Shown piece by piece: positions 37,725 through 46,324 of a DNA stretch of 64,000 nucleotides (positions are counted from its first letter, which is position 1; every line of letters begins with the position of its first letter). The DNA is from Vibrio zhugei. Its GTDB lineage: Bacteria > Pseudomonadota > Gammaproteobacteria > Enterobacterales > Vibrionaceae. A program made the position numbers and the translations under genes. Under the pieces are notes generated by a model that was given only the letters and a program-made list of their open reading frames with translations, did not search any database and was not told where the DNA came from. Location: contig NZ_CP033077.1 of assembly GCF_003716875.1 (NCBI RefSeq), forward strand, positions 310,001 to 374,000, read 5' to 3'.

Positions 37725-38049
37725 CAAAACCTCATTCTCTACTCGGAATAAATGCGATGGAGTAATTTTGTCCTAGATCTCATTTTTTCGCAATAACTTT
37801 CGGGCGAACAGTCGTATTCTGAACACTGTTTTAATTTTAAAAAACAAAAGGTTATCAATAAAACATTATTTTATTAATAAGCGAGATGAAACGAAAGTTT
37901 AATAAAAAATACGTTTTACTGTAAAAATCACATCAATCCCATGTCAACTCCGTGTCAGGGCGTGATTATGTTGAAATAATCGGCACTTAAACGCCCGACT
38001 CTGCTTTTCACTTTACAACCCCCTGAGAAATACATAATATACGCCCCAT
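37725..38049. promoter_or_regulatory. AT-rich spacer with tRNA-Ser promoter
   Basis: Most of this 325-bp stretch is AT-rich and non-coding. TTTACA (38012-38017), a 17-bp spacer and TAATAT (38035-38040) make a good sigma70 promoter starting close to the tRNA at 38050. Confidence 0.65.
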
Positions 38050-38140
38050 GGAGAGATGGCTGAGTGGTCGAAAGCACCGGTCTTGAAAACCGGCAACCGT
38101 TAATAGCGGTTCTAGGGTTCAAATCCCTATCTCTCCGCCA
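38050..38140 (+). tRNA. serT: tRNA-Ser (anticodon UGA)
   Basis: A 91-nt type II tRNA. The acceptor stem GGAGAGA pairs with TCTCTCC, the anticodon loop CTTGAAAA shows UGA, there is a long variable arm (CAACCGTTAATAGCGGTT), the T arm is GGTTCAAATCC and the CCA is encoded. It reads UCA/UCG serine codons. A strong terminator follows. The DNA after it is an accessory patch with GNAT genes and insertion sequences. Confidence 0.97.
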
Positions 38141-38147
38141 CATTTAG

Positions 38148-38186
38148 AAAGCCCGAGCCCTTGATAGACAAGAGCTCGGGCTTTTT
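38148..38186 (+). terminator. Terminator after tRNA-Ser
   Basis: AAAGCCCGAGC pairs with GCTCGGGCTTT, extended inside by CTTG/CAAG, and is followed by T5. Confidence 0.9.
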
Positions 38187-38353
38187 CGTTCTGAAAACTT
38201 TTTTGGCATGATATGTACACGTGATACACTCATGTTCCTACTCAAAGACCGCCATACAACTTACTGCGTTCAGCAATCTATTGATTATTGATAGTCAAAA
38301 AGAAAGCATCCATTATAGAGCTATGAAAAGCGGCTTTTTGCCGTATAGAAAGC

Positions 38354-38801
38354 GTTAGGTTTTTTGATAAGCTTATGGAAATAAAAAAATTTCAATTTCA
38401 TCATTTAAATGCTGTAAAGAAGCTTTATTTAGAGTCACGACTAGCAACATTTACGTGGTTGAGGACAGGTGAATTTGACTTGTCAGATTTTGAACGGGAT
38501 ACAGACGGCGAAAGTATTTGGGTCGTCATCGATTCAAGCGAAGTCGTCGGTTTTATCTCAATTTGGGCGCCTGAAAACTTCATCCACCACCTGTTTGTAA
38601 GTCCTCATAACTTACGAGGCGGTATGGGGTTAAAACTACTAGACCTCGCTAAACAAAAATATCCAAATTTGAGTCTCAAGTGCCTTAGCCAAAATGGTAA
38701 TGCCACTGACTTTTATTTATCGCAAGGCTTTACAATCGCCGAAACGGTGGAGAATGGTGCGGAAAGTTATCATCTAATGAAGTGGAAATCATAAACCTAA
38801 C
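38354..38801 (+). other. Possible integron-like gene cassette boundaries
   Basis: GTTAGGT (38354-38360, preceded by GC) lies 14 nt before a GNAT start codon, and its exact complement ACCTAAC (38795-38801) begins at the base after the GNAT stop. This matches the R' core and R'' order of an inserted integron cassette. A full attC is not visible on the right. Confidence 0.4.
38375..38794 (+). CDS. GNAT acetyltransferase, cassette-like
   Basis: A 139-residue GCN5-type acetyltransferase. The CoA-binding segment is IHHLFVSPHNLRGGMGLKLLDLAK (about 70-93, pattern RxxGxGxxLL with RGGMG), followed by LKCLSQNGNATDFYLSQGFTIAET. The gene is more AT-rich than the window average and has tight cassette-like cores on both sides. 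Such genes are common cargo of chromosomal integrons. Acceptor unknown. Confidence 0.85.
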   Translation: MEIKKFQFHHLNAVKKLYLESRLATFTWLRTGEFDLSDFERDTDGESIWVVIDSSEVVGFISIWAPENFIHHLFVSPHNLRGGMGLKLLDLAKQKYPNLSLKCLSQNGNATDFYLSQGFTIAETVENGAESYHLMKWKS

Positions 38802-39131
38802 AAACCAACAACACCACGCGTGCCGAATCTACTTAGACAGCTTGTTCGCATTTGGTATCGAGCAACGTCAAAGCCAAACATCTCTTGCCTATCTACAAGC
38901 TCAAAACCAAATTGTTCGTAAAATACCCTTAAACGCTTTCGACCACCGTGACAATCACACCTTAGCCAAATACAGCCATTATCTTTCGCTAGCTCTAAAA
39001 GAGCATTCAAAGCTCTTGCACCAAATCCCAACCCATTATGTTCATCACCAATAGCCAATTTATGAAAAAAGAGACTATTAGTTGTATCCATTCCTGACCA
39101 AAAATTATCAGTTTCAAAGCTAACAAAGACG

Positions 39132-40220
39132 CCCGAATTCAACTGCGAAGTGCGACACTCTCCAATATCAAGAAGCTAAAGCCATCTCCTCAAATATAAT
39201 GGCTGCCTGCTTGAAGCCTAAACACTTTCTCGGACGGTAATTTATCCGCGATAAAGCGAACTCTATATCGATGTCCGTCACTGTCGTTAGATCGGTTCCT
39301 TTCTTCACATATTGCCTTAAAAGACCGTTCGCATTCTCATTAGCACCACGCTCCCAAGAACTGTACGGATGAGCAAAGTACACATCAGCCTTTAATTCTT
39401 TTGCGATGGTTTCATGACCTGCAAACTCTCGCCCGTTATCTGCCGTAATGGTATGGACATGTTTCTTATAGGGCTTCAGTAGCTCTATTGTCGCTTTGGT
39501 GACATCATCCGCTGACTTAGATGGCACTTTCTTTACCACGTAAAATCGAGTCTTACGCTCTAAAATAGTCACCATTGCACCTGTACCATGCTTACCTAGC
39601 ACAGTGTCGATTTCCCAGTCACCAAACCGCTCCTTACTGTCAACGATGCTTGGTCTATCATCAATCGAAACGGCATTTTTTATCGCTGGAGCTTTCTCTT
39701 GTTTACCTCGGCGATACCGCTTATGACCTTGTCTCAAGTGACGATATAACTTACCGCCCAAGCGTTTATCTTGAGCAACAAAGCGATAGATCCACTCATG
39801 ACTGACAGATGCACCAATTTTCGTTAATACATTAGAAATCTGCTCTGGACTCCAATCTGTTTCTAAAAGAAGGCGGATAAAATCGACACGTTCCTTTGGT
39901 ATTCGGTATTTACGTGCTGTTTTGCGCTTTTTGGTAGACGACATCTGGGCTTCGTTAGGGCAATAATGCTCTCCCTTCCGACCGCGTTTAAGCTCACGGT
40001 ATACCGTCGAGCGGTGGCACTGAACTGTTTTAGCTATTTCAGGAACCGAAATTCCCCGTTCCAAAAGAGCAGAAATCTGGTATCTTCTGCCTTCGGTCAA
40101 CTGTTGATAATTCATGGTAGTACTGCTTGTTTCTTTGGCGAGAAGAGCGTACCACTTTCAGCAGTTGGCTTCCTCTTCTACATATTTCCATGAATGTCGC
40201 ACTTATTATCTGAAATCGGG
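39132..40220 (-). mobile_element. IS30-family insertion sequence, 1089 bp
   Basis: The ends share imperfect inverted repeats beginning CCCGA(A/T)TTCA and containing the identical block AAGTGCGACA. A 2-bp duplication CG (39130-39131 and 40221-40222) flanks it, as expected for IS30. It contains one intact transposase on the minus strand. The boundaries are confirmed by the repaired reading frame of the interrupted GNAT gene. Confidence 0.9.
39168..40115 (-). CDS. IS30-family transposase
   Basis: A 315-residue DDE transposase. The N-terminal helix-turn-helix is YQQLTEGRRYQISALLERGISVPEIAKTVQCHRSTVYRELKRG (about 3-45). The catalytic core has WEIDTVLGK (first Asp, about 168), ITADNGREFAGH (second Asp, about 225) and SSWERGANENANGLLRQYVKKGTD (catalytic Glu, about 258). 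It is full length with no frameshift. Confidence 0.96.
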   Translation of the reverse strand: MNYQQLTEGRRYQISALLERGISVPEIAKTVQCHRSTVYRELKRGRKGEHYCPNEAQMSSTKKRKTARKYRIPKERVDFIRLLLETDWSPEQISNVLTKIGASVSHEWIYRFVAQDKRLGGKLYRHLRQGHKRYRRGKQEKAPAIKNAVSIDDRPSIVDSKERFGDWEIDTVLGKHGTGAMVTILERKTRFYVVKKVPSKSADDVTKATIELLKPYKKHVHTITADNGREFAGHETIAKELKADVYFAHPYSSWERGANENANGLLRQYVKKGTDLTTVTDIDIEFALSRINYRPRKCLGFKQAAIIFEEMALAS

Positions 40221-40526
40221 CGCAACCAATAAACTTATCGGCAGTTTTCAAGAGATAAAGACTTTCACTTGGATACACTGATTTCAACGAAGAAATACGA
40301 ACTTGGCTATGAGTCCATAAAGGTAAACCATTTCTGTTACATCGTTCGACCGTTTGAGTTAGAAACATTGACGCTATTTCCCAATATTTATCACCAGCAG
40401 CTTGTACTAATTCCATTAATTCCTCTTTGAATGCTAATGTTAAGCTCAATGTTGCTCTACTATAGGCACTAAAAGCTGATAAAAACCAAAAGTGGCCGAT
40501 GTAAATTCATTCATTGGCGCGTGTTG

Positions 40527-41030
40527 TTAGCTCACGATAGCCAAGTTAAACTCATATATACCTAATTCTTTGGCATTTGTGAGTTTTGTAAAGCCAAGTT
40601 TGCGTAAAACGGCTTCACTTCGCTTGTTCCAGCTATGAACACCAGCCCAAATATTCCCGCGGTAACCTGAGCGACTTATTTGGAAAATTAAGGACTGACA
40701 TATTTCAACTGCCATACCTCTACCCCAATATTTAGGATTAACCCAATACGCTAAAGCTAAACAATTTGATTGTGGGTATAAGGTTACTTGACCTATCGTT
40801 GCCAAATCGCCCTGACGTCGGCAAGTCCAAACAAAATACGTTCCAGCATTCCAGTCTGATGCGCGGTCAGAACACCATTGCCTTGCTTCATCTAAAGTGG
40901 CTATTTTTGCCAGAGGCAGAGCTGAAGGAAATTTATCAGAACTTACCGCATCGAATAATGCGGCTCCATCATCTATACAGACCGCAGTAAAAATATACTT
41001 AGAACACGTAAATTCTTCGCAAAAATTCAA
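40527..41030 (-). CDS. GNAT acetyltransferase (RimJ/RimL-like)
   Basis: A 167-residue acetyltransferase: FDAVSSDKFPSALPLAKIATLDEARQWCSDRASDW, then the acceptor and CoA region ALAYWVNPKYWGRGMAVEICQSLIFQI (about 93-119, GRGMA loop) and WNKRSEAVLRKLGFTKL. The layout is that of RimJ/RimL-type N-acetyltransferases acting on protein or small-molecule amines. The start is TTG at 41030, supported by AGGAG 6 nt upstream. Its stop codon overlaps a CTAACAA core like those beginning attC sites. It is a third GNAT in 2.7 kb. Confidence 0.85.
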   Translation of the reverse strand: MNFCEEFTCSKYIFTAVCIDDGAALFDAVSSDKFPSALPLAKIATLDEARQWCSDRASDWNAGTYFVWTCRRQGDLATIGQVTLYPQSNCLALAYWVNPKYWGRGMAVEICQSLIFQISRSGYRGNIWAGVHSWNKRSEAVLRKLGFTKLTNAKELGIYEFNLAIVS

Positions 41031-41108
41031 ATATTACTCCTATGCCCGAATCAATGGTGCATCCGCTTTTACAAAGTACAAGTCACTTCATAACAAGAAT
41101 GCCTGACG

Positions 41109-42442
41109 CTTACGAATCCCCTCATAATTTCTATATAAAACAATGAGTAGACGCACATCGCTCATTCTGATCTAATGAATTTCGCCAAAAACACACTTGA
41201 TTCAATGAATTTAATAGGGAGCCCTAACGATGCGCGATGTTCAAATTCTACAGCAAACTCTTGAAAACCAATGCCCTGGTATTCACAAAAAACGACTTAG
41301 ATCTCTTATGCTTGCAACCAGAGCGGTACTGGGCGGCTCTGATCTCACCCTCACTAAAATTGGACGAGCTCTCGACACTGATACCACGGTGAAACATGCC
41401 ATCAAACGTATTGACCGATTGCTTGGTAATCGCAGTCTACATCGTGAAAAAGAGTCCATATATAAATGGCATGCGTCCCTTATTACCCGAGCCAATCCTT
41501 TTCCTGTACTACTGGTTGATTGGTCGGATGTTCGTGAGCAACTGCGCTATATGACATTGCGAGCTTCGATATCCGTTAAAGGTCGCGCCGTCACGCTTTA
41601 TGAACAGGCATTTGAGTACAAAAACTACAACTCACCCAAGAGCCATCAGCACTTTCTCGATAAGCTTCAATCCTTGCTCCCCCAAGGTTGCACCCCTATC
41701 ATTATCTCCGACGCTGGCTTTAGAAATACGTGGTTCAGGCAAGTCGCCAACAAAGGTTGGTTCTGGCTTGGGCGTGTACGGGGCGAAGTCTCGATTAAGT
41801 GTGGCGAGAGCGCTTGGCAATGGAATAAAGCCTTTTACCCTCAAGCGACTGATAAGCCGCTGTTTTTAGGAGAAAGCCAACTGGCTAAGCGCTCACCGCT
41901 TCAGTGCTTTGCTTACTTATACAAGAGTCATCCCAAAGGCAGAAAAGCCCATCGGCATAGTCGAACCTGTCAGAAACACTCGGCTGGAAAAGTGTTCCAT
42001 AAAGGAGCGAAAGAGCCTTGGCTTCTGGTCACTAACATCCCCAACCATGTACTTAACGGCATTAAAATTACCCGTTTGTACGCCAAAAGAATGCAAATTG
42101 AAGAGTCGTTCCGAGATCTAAAAAGTCCAGCCTACGGGTTGGCGCTTCGCCATAACCGAACACGTTGCACCAAACGTATTGATATCTTGTTGCTCATGGC
42201 ATTGATGGCCGAAATCATCATGTGGTGGAATGGCTTAATCGCCATGCAAGCCAAATGGCATTATGACTTCCAAGCCAACACCATCAAGCATCGCCGTGTG
42301 CTCTCCATTCCTAGACTTGGTAAGGAAGTACGTTGCCACCGAAGATACCGAATACAAGAGTCCCAATATCATTGGGCAATGGTCGAATATCAACGCCTTA
42401 CGCATACCTGTGGGTTGGGGGAATTATGAGGGGATCCGCCAG
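41109..42442 (+). mobile_element. IS10-like IS4-family element, 1334 bp
   Basis: The terminal repeats read CTTACGAATCCCCTCATAAT (left) and CTGGCGGATCCCCTCATAAT (right, reverse complement), close to the IS10 end CTGATGAATCCCCT. A 9-bp duplication TGCCTGACG lies at 41100-41108 and 42443-42451. A Dam site GATC is in the right (inside-type) end, as in IS10-Right. The single transposase is intact. Confidence 0.95.
41230..42429 (+). CDS. IS10-type transposase
   Basis: A 399-residue IS4/IS10-group DDE transposase. Catalytic residues fall in LVDWSDVRE (first Asp, about 97), IISDAGFRNTWF (second Asp, about 160) and the YREK signature YAKRMQIEESFRDLK (about 281-295, catalytic Glu). The length matches the 402 residues of Tn10 transposase. 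GGGAG lies 7 nt before the ATG. Confidence 0.95.
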   Translation: MRDVQILQQTLENQCPGIHKKRLRSLMLATRAVLGGSDLTLTKIGRALDTDTTVKHAIKRIDRLLGNRSLHREKESIYKWHASLITRANPFPVLLVDWSDVREQLRYMTLRASISVKGRAVTLYEQAFEYKNYNSPKSHQHFLDKLQSLLPQGCTPIIISDAGFRNTWFRQVANKGWFWLGRVRGEVSIKCGESAWQWNKAFYPQATDKPLFLGESQLAKRSPLQCFAYLYKSHPKGRKAHRHSRTCQKHSAGKVFHKGAKEPWLLVTNIPNHVLNGIKITRLYAKRMQIEESFRDLKSPAYGLALRHNRTRCTKRIDILLLMALMAEIIMWWNGLIAMQAKWHYDFQANTIKHRRVLSIPRLGKEVRCHRRYRIQESQYHWAMVEYQRLTHTCGLGEL

Positions 42443-42477
42443 TGCCTGACGTTATATGCATCCATTATCATTTCTTG

Positions 42478-42602
42478 TTATACATTTTTACCTAGTGCAT
42501 CTTTGATTAGTATAAAAGCCCGTTCTCGTCGCTCTCCGGCTTTAGAGTCATAGAAGTATTTGACTCCGGCATCATTCGAAGAACCGAGTAAAGACGATTG
42601 TT
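42478..42602 (-). pseudogene. C-terminal remnant of an unidentified small gene
   Basis: An open frame of about 40 codons ends LLGSSNDAGVKYFYDSKAG then ERRERAFILIKDALGKNV and stops at 42478. An in-frame stop closes it upstream and there is no ATG, GTG or TTG start. It looks like the protein-like tail of a gene otherwise lost. Its stop lies within an inverted repeat that also brackets the IS10-like insertion. Confidence 0.4.
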
Positions 42603-42820
42603 ATGTAATGAGAGGTAGAAATACGTGAGTCAATCATACTCAATCCGTTTCTATTTTCGTAGCTTATTACGTACACCACATTAATTCCCACAACACTTCA
42701 AAAATATAGCGACTATCAACATGAATTTTTTTCATGTTGATAATGAAGCATTCTCAATAGGATTTCTTACTATCTGTGGTTAAATGCTTTTATGGATGTT
42801 TAGCAGTATGGAAGTCTAAA
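42603..42820. other. Spacer between accessory patch and mmuM
   Basis: AT-rich. A short inverted repeat (CAACATGAA, then TTTTTCATGTTG) at about 42717-42739 precedes mmuM by about 80 bp and could be an operator or weak attenuator. No methionine-type operator or SAM riboswitch was recognised. Confidence 0.35.
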
Positions 42821-43717
42821 ATGACAGGTATTACAATTCTTGATGGTGGTATGGGGCGTGAGCTCAAACGCATTGGTGCGCCTTTTTCTCAACCCCTGTG
42901 GAGCGCCCAAGCACTCATTGAGTCGCCCAACCATGTGAAGCTGGCTCACCAAGGCTTTATTGACGCTGGCGCGCAAATGATCACCGTCAATAGCTATGCA
43001 TGTGTGCCTTTCCATTTAGGAGAAGCGCTGTTTGCTGAGCAAGGCGCTCAGCTGGCCGAAAAAGCGGCCTGCCTCGCTCAGGAAGTGGCTTGCCACGCTG
43101 ACCATCACGTATTGGTAGCTGGATCAATCCCGCCCGCTTTTGGCTCTTATCGTCCGGATCTTTTTAACGCCGAACGAGCACGCGAGATCAGTCAGACGCT
43201 ATTTGATGCTCAAGACAAGCATGTTGATGTCTGGCTGGCTGAAACCATCGCGAGTTTGGCCGAGGTGGAAGTGATTGCTGAAGTATTGGCTCAAACCGAT
43301 AAGCCAACGTATCTTTCTTTCACTTTGAGCGATGACACTGACCAAACGTCACGCCTTCGTTCAGGCGAGCTGGTTACCGAGGCGGTTGAGGCCGTATTAC
43401 GCACTCATGCAACCGGTATCTTTTTTAATTGTTCAGTTCCCGAAGTCATTGAACAAGCGATTGCAGATGTAAATCAAGTACTTGAACGTACGGGTAAAAC
43501 ACTCACCATTGGTGTATTCGCCAACAGTTTCACGCCCATTCAAGCCACTCATCAAGCCAATAGCACGCTGCAAACAGTTCGCGATGTATCGCCGCAAGAA
43601 TACCTAACGTTTGCGAAACGTTGGCACCAGTTAGGCGCCAGTATTATCGGTGGCTGCTGTGGCATTGAGCCGCGCCACATTCAAGCATTATCCCAATGGA
43701 GAGATAACGTTGAATAA
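42821..43717 (+). CDS. mmuM: Homocysteine S-methyltransferase
   Basis: A 298-residue zinc enzyme that transfers a methyl group from S-methylmethionine (or SAM) to homocysteine, giving methionine. TILDGGMGRELKRIG (N-terminus), AGAQMITVNSYACVP, FFNCSVPE (first Zn Cys, about 208) and IIGGCCGIEPRHI (Zn Cys pair, about 283-284) are all present. ATG at 42821 is preferred over 42776 because GGAAG lies 6 nt before it. It overlaps the start of a BCCT transporter, so the two are translated together. Confidence 0.92.
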   Translation: MTGITILDGGMGRELKRIGAPFSQPLWSAQALIESPNHVKLAHQGFIDAGAQMITVNSYACVPFHLGEALFAEQGAQLAEKAACLAQEVACHADHHVLVAGSIPPAFGSYRPDLFNAERAREISQTLFDAQDKHVDVWLAETIASLAEVEVIAEVLAQTDKPTYLSFTLSDDTDQTSRLRSGELVTEAVEAVLRTHATGIFFNCSVPEVIEQAIADVNQVLERTGKTLTIGVFANSFTPIQATHQANSTLQTVRDVSPQEYLTFAKRWHQLGASIIGGCCGIEPRHIQALSQWRDNVE

Positions 43718-45245
43718 CCTCAATTTTGGACTCACCATCCCTGCGATCTTGATGGTATTGTTGGTACTGATTGTCTCGTCGCTCTTCCCCGAGCTGTCGC
43801 AAACCATGGCGGGAAATGCCATGACGTTTGTTACCACTTGGTTCGGTTGGTTAGTCCAGTTGGGGAGTTTAGCCTTAGTGTTTTTTCTCTTCTGGCTTGC
43901 GTGCTCGAAATATGGGACGATTCGCCTCGGTGATGATAAACCTGAATATTCCAACTTTTCCTATGGCGGCATGATTTTTACCGCAGGTGTGGGCGCCTCA
44001 CTCATCTATTGGGGCATCGGTGAGCCCATGTATGATCTGCAATCGCCGCCTTTATTTGCATCGGCCAACAGTTATGCCGCCGCGGCTTGGTCTGTTACCT
44101 ATTCGATGTTCCACTGGGGCATTACAGGCTGGGCGATTTACTGCTTTCCTGCGATTCCGTTTTCATATGCGTTTTATATCCAAAAAAAGCGCACCTTAAA
44201 ACTTTCCACGCTGTGTGAACCGGTATTAGGTAAGCACCCTCTCGTGGCTAAAAGTATCGACCTGATTGCCATATTCGGCACTTTAGCGGCTTTCGCCAGT
44301 TCCTTGGCGTTAACGGTGAGTTTACTAAGCTCTGGGGTCTCTGAACTGTTTGCGGTTGAGAACAATTTGTTGCTGCAAGGCAGCATTATTTTACTGTTTG
44401 TGGTGGTGTTATTTGCCGTGATGCTGCTCGGCTTTAACAAAGGCATTAATCGCATTTCTGATTACACTGTCGTCGCCGCCATTAGCTTCGCGTTGCTCGT
44501 GCTATTTGCCACGAATACCCCCTTCATTTTAAACAACGTCACGGATTCTCTTGGGGTCATGTTGGATAACTTTTTCCGTATGTCCCTGTGGACCGACCCG
44601 GTACAGCGCAGTGGCTTTCCGCAGAGCTGGACTCAGTATTACTGGTTTTGGTACTACGCCTATCTCATCATGATGGGATTGTTTATTACCCGTATTTCCA
44701 GAGGCCGCACGATACGTGAAGTCATTTTGTATACCATTTTCATGGGGTCTTTCGGCTGCGCGTTCTTTATCTCTATTTTTGGGGGGTATGCGGTTTGGGC
44801 ACAGCTCTTTGGCGGATACCCAGTACAAACTTGGATGAGCGAAGGGGGGCTGTCTTTTGCCGTGGTATCACTTATCCAAACGTTGCCAGCAAAGAACATC
44901 ACTTTAACCGTGTTCTTGATCATTGAGTTCTTCTTGATGCTCACCACGATGTCGAGTGCGAGTGTGGCAACGGCCATGCTAACCACCAATCAACTGTCAT
45001 TGAATGGCGATCCGGATAACCGAGTCAAACTGTTGTGGGCAGGCGCTATCGCGCTGATTAGCTTCAGCGTGTTCTTATGCGGAGGCGGCATTGATACGAT
45101 CAAATCGTTGTGTGTCGTCGCTGGGCTACCGATGATGTTTGTCTATGCGATTTTGGCCAAGCAGTTGATTAAGCAGCTTTCCGGTGACCCGCTTCAAGAG
45201 AAGAACACCGAAGAATCGTTTGAATATCAACAAGTGACCCCTTAA
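43710..45245 (+). CDS. BCCT transporter coupled to mmuM
   Basis: A 511-residue BCCT transporter. The TTG start at 43710 overlaps the mmuM stop (TTGAATAA) and has GGAGAG 6 nt upstream. The family motif reads GVGASLIYWGIGEPM (about 94-108) and FHWGITGWAIYC. The gate segment is YYWFWYYAYLIMMGLFITRISRGRT rather than WAWWISWSPF, so the aromatic box differs from betaine carriers. With mmuM in one unit, S-methylmethionine or another sulfonium such as DMSP is the likely substrate; this is inferred. Confidence 0.88.
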   Translation: MNNLNFGLTIPAILMVLLVLIVSSLFPELSQTMAGNAMTFVTTWFGWLVQLGSLALVFFLFWLACSKYGTIRLGDDKPEYSNFSYGGMIFTAGVGASLIYWGIGEPMYDLQSPPLFASANSYAAAAWSVTYSMFHWGITGWAIYCFPAIPFSYAFYIQKKRTLKLSTLCEPVLGKHPLVAKSIDLIAIFGTLAAFASSLALTVSLLSSGVSELFAVENNLLLQGSIILLFVVVLFAVMLLGFNKGINRISDYTVVAAISFALLVLFATNTPFILNNVTDSLGVMLDNFFRMSLWTDPVQRSGFPQSWTQYYWFWYYAYLIMMGLFITRISRGRTIREVILYTIFMGSFGCAFFISIFGGYAVWAQLFGGYPVQTWMSEGGLSFAVVSLIQTLPAKNITLTVFLIIEFFLMLTTMSSASVATAMLTTNQLSLNGDPDNRVKLLWAGAIALISFSVFLCGGGIDTIKSLCVVAGLPMMFVYAILAKQLIKQLSGDPLQEKNTEESFEYQQVTP

Positions 45246-45670
45246 CACCTCAATAATAGACGCCCTCTTATACAGATAAGCTTCAGACCGCTGAATAAGG
45301 GGGCATCTCTTCACCTAACGCGTAGAAGATCGTCCCCTTTCCTGCCAAACCACCAGCGTATTTCACACTCAAAGCCCCCCTGTCTTAGGTGCAATCTCAA
45401 TAAACCCAAGGGAAAATCGCAACCGATTGAAATCGTTTTAAAAGTAAGCTGTTTCACAAAAAGCTTAAGAAATGCTTAAGAAAAGCTTCACTTTACTGTC
45501 TTATTTTCGTTACAATAGGCAAGTGATGGGATACTGCGTTAGTAGTATATTCGCATCGTCAGCACATCACATAAAGGCTTAGTGAAGAGAACAACTCAGC
45601 GCAAGCATACCTCCGTTGTTCAAAGACTCCTTCACCAATATTACTCAATGATAACTATACAGTGGCATTT
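45246..45670 (+). promoter_or_regulatory. yrbL-like promoter with PmrA/BasR-type box
   Basis: CTTAAG (45464-45469), N5, CTTAAG (45475-45480), N5, CTTCAC (45486-45491) are repeats in exact 11-bp phase. The first two match the PmrA/BasR consensus YTTAAK-N5-YTTAAK exactly. A -10 TACAAT lies at 45511-45516, so the repeats occupy the activator position just upstream of -35. The rest of this gap holds no gene. Confidence 0.65.
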
Positions 45671-46234
45671 ATGTACGTAACGCTTAGTGAAAAATTATAC
45701 CTGGCAGAAGGCAGTTGTCGCACCGTGTATCAACACCCAAGTGCGGATAATTTATGCATTAAGGTCAATCATAATCCAGATAAAGACCGTAATATTACCG
45801 AAATCGTCTTCTTTAAAAACCATCGTAAGCAACCGTTGGATTTCATTTCGCATTACGAAGGCACGATTGATACGAACTTAGGTAAAGGGGTTGTCACCGA
45901 AATCGTCAAAGATCATGATGGCTCTGTGTCAAAAAGCCTCGAAGACTATATTCGAGATGGGGTGCTATCCATTGAACAAGCGCTTGCTTATGTAATGGAT
46001 CTTCAAAAGCAAGTGCTGACGTACGGTGTGTTACTCCATGATGATGGCATCCAAAATATTCTGATGCGTAAAGAAGTGGACGGCAGTTTAACGCCAGTCT
46101 TGATTGATGGTTTTGGCCCACGTGATATGAGCTTGAAAGCCATCACCCGCATGCTGTTGCGCCCGTTAGCCAAACATAAGAGCAAACAAGTCGTCAAAGG
46201 CATGATGAAACGCACCACCATGATGGAAGGCTAA
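45671..46234 (+). CDS. yrbL: YrbL-family protein-kinase-like protein
   Basis: A 187-residue YrbL-type protein with a small kinase fold: a glycine-rich-like GSCRTVYQHPSADNLCIKV (candidate Lys, about 32), the family segment HYEGTIDTNLGKGVVTEIVKDHDGSVSKSLEDYI, and the catalytic loop LLHDDGIQNIL (about 120-130, Asp and Asn kept) with LIDGFG. In E. coli yrbL belongs to the PhoP regulon. ATG at 45671 aligns with the E. coli start; a GTG at 45662 is possible. The substrate is unknown; cell-envelope adaptation is the likely context given the operator upstream. Confidence 0.82.
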   Translation: MYVTLSEKLYLAEGSCRTVYQHPSADNLCIKVNHNPDKDRNITEIVFFKNHRKQPLDFISHYEGTIDTNLGKGVVTEIVKDHDGSVSKSLEDYIRDGVLSIEQALAYVMDLQKQVLTYGVLLHDDGIQNILMRKEVDGSLTPVLIDGFGPRDMSLKAITRMLLRPLAKHKSKQVVKGMMKRTTMMEG

Positions 46235-46278
46235 TCTCGGCTCATTCTGTTATATCCATTTGTGGTACATGAATACAT

Positions 46279-46322
46279 GACATCGACATCCCTATCATTG
46301 GATCAGGAATGTCGATGTTTTG
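46279..46322. terminator. Bidirectional terminator
   Basis: ACATCGACATCCC (46280-46292) pairs with GGAATGTCGATGT (46306-46318) with one mismatch, then T4. It lies between convergent yrbL and acyltransferase genes. Confidence 0.75.
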
Positions 46323-46324
46323 GT

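Larger units (their letters stand above)
38789..40416 (-). pseudogene. GNAT acetyltransferase gene split by an IS30-family element
   Basis: The N-terminal part runs from ATG 40416 (AGAGGAA site 5 nt upstream) to 40223: MELVQAAGDKYWEIASMFL to KFIGC. The C-terminal part is 39131-38789: VFVSFETDNFWSG to the CoA motif LGFGARALNALLELAK and FYEQFGFELVDRQE. Removing the IS and one copy of the 2-bp CG duplication rejoins the frame as KFIGC-VFVSF. The last residues (TRGVVGLLGL) read through the cassette-like core of the neighbouring gene, so the original stop may have been elsewhere. The gene is inactivated. Confidence 0.88.

Noticed and set aside
38050..38140. tRNA-Ser as attachment site of an integrated island
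   Set aside because: No direct repeat of the tRNA 3' end and no integrase were seen in the accessory patch, so only proximity is claimed.
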